Part shown: one piece after another, positions 57,640 through 64,000 of the stretch
How positions within the stretch are numbered: the first letter of the stretch is position 1
Layout of the letters: each line of letters starts with the position of its first letter
DNA from: Patiria miniata
Taxonomy: Eukaryota; Echinodermata; Asteroidea; Valvatida; Asterinidae
Direction of reading: 5' to 3'
Assembly (NCBI RefSeq): GCF_015706575.1
Contig: NW_024037072.1
Coordinates: forward strand, 19,097,162-19,161,161
Length of the DNA stretch: 64,000 bases
Made by a program: the position numbers and the translations under genes
Notes under the pieces: generated by a model
What the model was told of the DNA's origin: nothing
The model's input: only the letters and a program-made list of their open reading frames with translations
The model's database searches: none

Positions 57640-57903
57640 TTTGAGTTGGCGTCTCTCGTAGGTTACGCAATGAAGAAAATCCTCCGATCACACGACAGTT
57701 CGATCTGACAGTAGAAAAATGGGTAAAAGCGAAATGAATTATTTTAGAAGTCGACAGACCCAACTTAACCATTGTAACAAAATGAGTTTGAAGTCAGCAG
57801 AGCTACTTTAATATGCAAGTCCTTGCACAATCTTGCACAGCGGAAATCAACGGGAACTAACGCCATTATGGCTGTGTTTATCAGGTTGTAAAACTGTTTA
57901 AAA

Positions 57904-58028
57904 GTTGAACAAAGAAACTAAGTGGAGCGGGGTTTGAACCTGCGACCTCCGCATTGCCGTTCGGGAACACGTCAATCCGGTGGTCGCGGTTTCAAACCCC
58001 GCTTCAGTGGCAATGTCTTTGTTCAACT
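57904..58028. repeat. Two SINE-like ends in head-to-head orientation
   Basis: AGTTGAACAAAGAAACTAAG then GAGCGGGGTTTGAACC is inverted at GGTTTCAAACCCCGCTTC then GTCTTTGTTCAACT. Each half has a box B-like GGTTCAAACC followed by the TTTGTTCAA tail seen in the SINE near 63700. Confidence 0.6.
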
Positions 58029-58044
58029 ATAAAAAATAATAAAA

Positions 58045-58066
58045 AATATATATATATATATATATT
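58045..58066. repeat. (TA)n microsatellite
   Basis: About ten TA units directly after the SINE-like inverted pair, probably grown from its AT-rich tail. Confidence 0.85.
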
Positions 58067-58099
58067 AAAATGCACCATCTCAGTTTCCCTTAATGGTTT

Positions 58100-61000
58100 A
58101 TTTGAAGAAAAAAAAAATGTAAAACTGAGTGATACATCAAAAGGAAGAGCTAAGTAAGCGCCTCCGAATGCGTAACAAAAAGGGTCTTAAACACCTTTTT
58201 CGGGATCCGGTCACGTTTCAACACTCTTGAACATTATATTCCGTACCTTTCTTGAGTTCCGAAAAGATACCTATCTTTCGCATTCACTCGCTCTCCACAA
58301 ATAAATAAACAACAATACACTGAATAGTCGTCTTATCGTCAGCAGGAAATTAATGTCCGGCATGCCAACTGTGAACGGGTTCACCTCACTGAAAAGTAAA
58401 ACTGAATTAATGCTTCGACTTAACCTTTTTCCTCTTCAACTGGACCTCTCCGGCTGAGAATATTTGACCTAGTTGTGTTAATTAAGCTGGTCTACGGCAT
58501 GTGAGTCCCCAAATAGATCAAGTTAAAAGTAAGCCTATAGATCTTATTAACTTACGCGTTAATAAGACAGAGTTGGAGGGCAACGGTTTTGTAAGGCGTA
58601 TAGTTACTGTTGCGGGTAGGAAAGTTTTCCAGTTCGTTCGTGACGTCATAGGCGTAGAATTTTCTTGGTCAACAGAGGGCGCTCTCAGCGCGCCAGTATT
58701 GTCACATATTTTTGTCAAGTTTGTAGAAATCCGTCAAAAGGTTCCTTTGATTTTGCATCATTATTCGATACGCCCAATGTTGTGAGTACTTATAATTGTT
58801 TAGAGATTTAGATAAAGGGTTAAAGATAATTGTGTATAAAGGGGGGTAATAATTACGGTTATTAGATATAGTTATTTTGGGTCAACTTTTGGGGATAAAA
58901 TTTGGGTAGAATTAGCGATGCACGTTTTATACACGTTTACTAAATAATGCACGTGACACATGATTCTCGCATCAGTTTCATCAGTTTATATGGATTACTG
59001 TCAACCAAGGTTAATTTCGGAGACTTGAATATTAATTTTAATGTAAACATTGATGTACTAAGGCACATACATGTAGTTTTTAATGAGGAAATAATTCACG
59101 CTAGACACAATTTCATGAGTTTGGGGATCAAATCAGTCGGTTTAATTCATTTAGTTCATATTGTAATTGATTCATTTATATGCAGGTACATTTTGACATA
59201 ATTTTAGAGACTTATTGTATTTTTTGGTTTTATATTAATTGCAGATTGAACCGCATTCGCATTCGCATTCGCATTCAACTTCTGAGTGTACAAAACCCGT
59301 CACACATTTTGCTATTGGTACAATACATGGGAAACAGTTAAATCGTCATCAAAGGAGTCCTTTTTTGTTGTCATCCGTCACAGTTACAGATCAGCATGAG
59401 TAGTACATTCATGGTTACTACAGGGTGAGTAAGAAAACAAAGAAACCCAAACAGCAGGACTATTGTGTTTACAATCCCGTAACTTGAAAAGTATACGTAA
59501 GTGGTTTGAATGATTCCTGTACTATAAAGAAAGATTATTAATATGGCTTTCATATCCGAGATTTTCAAAGTGCTACGTGCCGAACTTCATTACAAAATGG
59601 TCCTGCCATTTGGGTTTCATTTTTTTTGACTCACTATGTAGATTAAAATGACAAAGAGCAGCCTCTGAAGCAACGCATGAGGTATGTATCGCGAAATCCT
59701 GATATATCCAGGTTTGGATCGAGAACGAGGGTTATGATGTTAGGAGGAGGTTCAGCAGTTACTATACGAGCTATTTTGTGTCCGTTTTCGTTTTGTGTGC
59801 GGCCCGTGGGCAAGTTTAGCCCTAACCCCTCAATCCGTCACTGACAGACAATAACTTTCGAAATAAGGATTTATGCGATCAGAGGGCGGTTTAATTCGGT
59901 CAGGTGGAAAAGTAGGGGGCAGCTATAGGCGCACGGGGAACATACGCCCCCTCCTGCTTGAGGCCTGTGTGCCTCCAACTTGTGTCCCCTCCCCACCCAC
60001 ATTTGGAGAAACAAAACCTACGTACTGTTTGGAATTACATGTACAAACAAACCTCCTGAGCTCCCCTACATTGAGTGCATTGAGTCTAGTTACCCTCTGC
60101 TTTGTCCCAATTTCGGTTGTCAGGTTCGGCTTTGGTAGATCATCTCTCTTTTTTGGATCCTTTGATCACCCTTGTTTATCGGGATCTGTCCCTTCTAATG
60201 ATGACCCATTTAATAGAGTGCATGCCGCTTGCAGTATCGTATAGCCGAAACTTCTATTAGCCCAGATAGCGGCCTAAGCCATGGCCAAGGCTTGCTTACA
60301 GCAACACATCGCCTATAAAAAACTGTGCACGAGACCATCAGCAAATGCAGGCTAATCCATCTGCAGAATTGTGAACTGACAGGGAGCAAGCCCTTAAGTA
60401 ATAATCACGAAATGCGATACATTAATTTCCACACACACAAATCGCGTGCTTTTACATTATAAGGGTGGAATTTCAAGTCAACGTTTGAAGCAAAATCGCG
60501 AGGCGCTATAGGGAGGAGCAGAGAAAATGATCCTCTGGTGGCTTCCACGTACGTCTAAGTAATCGAAATAATTATGGTATTGGGTGGAGCTGACCAATTT
60601 TTTTTACACGAGTACACGATTGGCGATCCTGTGGAAATCGTTTTACGTTCACCACATCAAAGCACACAAACATTGTGTTCACCGTCGATCGTGGACGTCC
60701 TATTGTCCCTCTTTTGTTTGTACTCTAACTTTTTAGGAAGACTCCCATTGGTTTTGTACACGACCCCAATCGCGGACGTATGCTGGGAATCGTGGACGAT
60801 ATTGTTCTCTTTTGTTCTCTGGTATTTTTCGTCCACGGCTTGAAAAGATGAACACGTACACTCTCCTCGTTACACACCATTTTAGCCTTAGTTGCTCTAT
60901 TTGAATGCGACAAGTTCTAATGCTTGCCATTTTGCGTCACTTACGAATTAATATTTTGATGGAATAAACACTGTCACGTGACCAATCCCATTGCAGTATG

Positions 61001-62900
61001 CGAATCTAGCATATATAATGACGTTATCATATAACAACCAAAATGCAGTCGTTCTGCTTAATTTCTTAAGAGGGAATTGTTGCCGTCCCTGCATTACTAT
61101 TGTTAGAATTTTCAGTTTTCTTGACATCTTAACTATTAAAGCATGTCAGTGGAAAAATAATTCCCGAATTGTCTGAAATAGGTCACTGCGGTTTTTTTTT
61201 GGACAATGCCACAATGAATGTTTGTATTAAGCTACAATATAAAAAAGAAAGAAAACTCTAACAAAAATTACAGTGTTCGAATAAAAACATATTCCTTCCG
61301 TAGGTTATTTACTTTTGTCGTGAATTCAATTAATATAGGTTCAGCCCGCTTTTCTGTCACGGCTATTATGCTTCACTTTCAATTCCAAGCTATATTCCAC
61401 ATCTGTCTTCATTATCAACGAATCCCTTCCTTCATTACGATCTAGGTGAACCGTTTCATTCAGCCAACGTGAGTAAGGAAGTATGTTCTCAAATCCATAC
61501 ATAATCCGCGTATGTCATCGTCGACAGAGTAAATGTAATTGCTGCATTACACTCTCGGTCGCTTCGATTTTTTACGTCCAGACTTTTGCTCTGGGCTGAA
61601 ATCTCAAGGAAACTGTGCCAATCACGTCAGATAGTGTTCTCCCGTACAGTCACACCGTTCAATACTCACCAGGTTTTTAATTGAACGAGTGCAGACTAAT
61701 CTGGCGGCCACAATTAGACGGTTATTGGTGAGGCGGCACCGCGCTGGCGCGCAAATCGTACGCGCAATCTCAGTGCTCCGTTGACCAATAATGGTACATG
61801 TATATTTACAAATTGCGAAAAACGCAAACGGAGTCAAAATATACAGAGTGAGAAGTGAACGCGTGTAACTCCATGCACGTTTTTAGTCGTGGTAGATACA
61901 TTGGCCCTGTTTCATGGCGCCGCTAAGCCCTTAATTTATTTTTGGCAAATCGGAGGACTTTTTTTCAAAGAGACCGTACAAAGTAAACACGGCAAAAGGC
62001 ACGCTATACCTCATGGTAGAAATTTGATTAAATGCGCATTCATAGAAAGAGTTAGCACAGCAACTATTAAGCAATTGAAATTGATCCCCAGTGTGGGGAG
62101 ATCTGCGGTAATAACAGCATTGGTCTGAAATTACCTTAAAGTAATTTAATATAGCTCTATGGGAATTACTCAACCTCATTCTCATGGATACAATCTTGCG
62201 CCATGTTGTTTACCACCACGTGTGTGGTCTTCTCGAATGAACGCGCACGAAATCCAATAGTGGAGGATGCGAATGACTCTATCAACATAATTGATTTGTA
62301 TTAACAATCGGATGTTTTGTTTAATGTGTTCAGGTCTATGGAGGGTAAACTCTTTGATGCATTGTGAGCTATTTTGCAATTCTTTCATTAAAGCATTTCC
62401 CGTAATTTAAATTAAAGTAGATATGATGGAACTATAACTATACAGTTTACAAATTACAGCTCCAAAGTGTATACGAGCCACATTGGCTTTCGTCAACCAA
62501 GTTATTGACCACCCCTGCCCCGATTTCAGGTATCATAAGCCTGAGTAGATAAATCTCATTTTCCAATTAATGCAAAGGACTGAATACATCCAAGGTCATG
62601 AGTTCCATTTTATGACTTTATTATATTTTTAATTGGGGTTCATCAGCTCTTAATTATTTTTTCTTGTTCTGTGACCATCAGATGTTGTCTCAGTAAACGA
62701 TTTTAGGAATAAAGTATCAATAAAATAATAAAGGGTTTCATTTTTTTTCTCGCGGGGTAGGCCTATCAAGGAATAACACAGCAACTCCCTGGATTAGCGA
62801 CTTACTGACTGCAACGACGGGCACAAGACGCGCGTCGCGTCTTGCGATTGTCTACGAGATAAGAACTGCGACGGGCGAGTTTTTATACGGGACGGCGTGC
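58100..62900. other. Intergenic, no gene recognised
   Basis: Many short frames but none with family resemblance or splice support. A (CGCATT)n hexamer repeat of four units lies at about 59252-59279. The stretch upstream of the GPCR (57640-57900) likewise shows no further exon. Confidence 0.4.
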
Positions 62901-63699
62901 TAATCCGATGCTGTAAGGGTTTTGGGCTCTGCTTTTTGTCTATCAAGAAAAACAGTTACTATGCATGGATTTGGGCTAAATTTTAGCTCTGATCCGTCTC
63001 GAAATCCCTTGGTAAATTCCACACTGAAACAAAAACAAGAATGCTTATTATTCTCTGAAAATATTCAGGCATATTATAAAAAAATCGGCCTGTTAATGGA
63101 AAATAGACGCAACGGGACACTAGCTTGCGTTGAGCAAAGTTATAAAAACATCCCTTGTAGCAAATTCGAAAGTAACAAATACGCCAACGTCAATTTGATA
63201 ATGCTACGTTTATATGGGCATAGTCCTTCAATCCGACTTCACTGCAACCTCCTGGCAATATCTCTGCTAATTCGTTTGACATCTGGCATCAGTTTGTTGT
63301 ATACAAACCCGACGTTCTGTTGGTGGCTTCACACCCCCACTGAGATAACGCCGACACCTACATCGAATTTCTCAATTTGTCTGGCAATTATTACCTAAGT
63401 TGTGACAGTTATGGACGAGTTCCAAATTGAACAGCACATATAGGACCATTAGTTCGTGGGGCGGATGTAATTATAATGTGAGCTAAGTTGGGAGAAAAGT
63501 GGCACATCTTTGCAATGTCACTTGGTTATAACGACGTCTCGGTATTGGTATTGCCATCATGTTGATAAATTATGCTTTTATATGGAAGTACCTTACATAT
63601 TCTTGGGACCACCAGTGCGGGAGTCGTCTGTTGTTCCGTTATAACAAATTACACATTTTTGTTTACCCCGTGAACATAGACATCGACATGGATCCGCCA

Positions 63700-63830
63700 A
63701 CACAGGGATGGACAGCACAGTTGGCAGACCGCCGGTACGATTAGCTGGAGGTCAAACCCAGCTTCAGTCAATTTCTTTGTTCGAATTATAAACATAATTA
63801 TAACGCACCTACTGGTTTTCCATTTTGGTT
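63700..63830 (+). repeat. tRNA-derived SINE
   Basis: Box A-like CAGCACAGTTGGCAGA and box B-like AGGTCAAACCC are spaced as in a tRNA, followed by CAGCTTCAGTCAATTTCTTT and GTTCGAATTATAAAC, the same tail type as at 57990-58040. Confidence 0.6.
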
Positions 63831-64000
63831 TATGTTAACAACCCCCCTCCCATTATTTTGGACTAGACAAACAAAACAGAAAAATTGTCGTCTACAGAAA
63901 CCTGTGAATCTAAGTTATTACAAAGGACAGAAGAAGGAGCACTCAACAGTAGGCATTCCCCTAAACTCACGGGCGCTCCATCCTCTGGAAATCCCCAGCA

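Noticed and set aside
62922-63398. 158-codon plus-strand frame
   Set aside because: Longest unexplained frame at the right end, but it has no recognisable domain, a low-complexity tail and no promoter or splice support; length is possible by chance.
63700-63780. True tRNA gene (also at 214, 1598 and 57950)
   Set aside because: Box A and B motifs are present but no cloverleaf with paired acceptor ends could be drawn; shared bodies and tails show SINEs.
1-64000. LTR retroelements, Polintons or other virus-like elements
   Set aside because: I saw no long terminal direct repeats, capsid, integrase or protein-primed polymerase signatures.

Overview
This is eukaryotic, animal DNA. Host genes are split into short exons by GT-AG introns, the sequence is AT-rich and intron-rich, and tRNA-derived SINEs, LINE fragments and many inverted-repeat DNA elements fill most of the space. 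The recognisable genes (a tubulin polyglutamylase subunit, a dimeric-type dihydrodiol dehydrogenase, a SUEL-type lectin-like exon and a vasopressin/GnRH/NPS-group GPCR) and the repeat style fit a marine invertebrate. An invertebrate deuterostome such as an echinoderm, hemichordate or amphioxus is my guess, but the sequence does not prove it.

Layout. 1-3272 is a truncated second copy of the 3' part of the DHDH gene (minus strand). 3525-11643 holds seven exons of TPGS2 (plus strand), complete to the stop codon but without the first exon; its introns are loaded with miniature inverted-repeat transposable elements (MITEs). 11.9-16.5 kb holds several terminal-inverted-repeat (TIR) elements and, at 15479-15747 (minus), the last exon of a lectin-like gene. 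17.2-22.2 kb is a long AT-rich tract without genes. 22.2-27.0 kb is a nested stack of DNA elements with a LINE fragment. 29.1-35.9 kb is a tandem array of three ~2.4 kb units, each carrying a captured copy of the second TPGS2 exon that was interrupted by a ~0.2 kb element before the array was amplified. 39551-45907 (minus) is a complete seven-exon DHDH gene, whose 3' part matches 1-3272. 46-55 kb is dense in foldback elements, including a 1.8 kb element with 13 copies of a short motif. 56383-57639 (minus) is an intact single-exon GPCR gene. 58-64 kb is mostly plain intergenic DNA with a SINE near the end.

How the parts relate. TPGS2 and DHDH act in unrelated processes (microtubule glutamylation; NAD(P)-linked oxidoreduction) and are neighbours only by position. 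The main story is genome rearrangement: pieces of both genes are duplicated, a breakpoint lies inside a MITE, and the duplicated blocks carry shared transposon insertions that let the order of events be read. I saw no operons, CRISPR arrays, LTR elements, Polintons or true tRNA/rRNA genes. Because the DHDH copies are nearly identical, an assembly artefact (two alleles joined on one scaffold) is a real alternative to genomic duplication.
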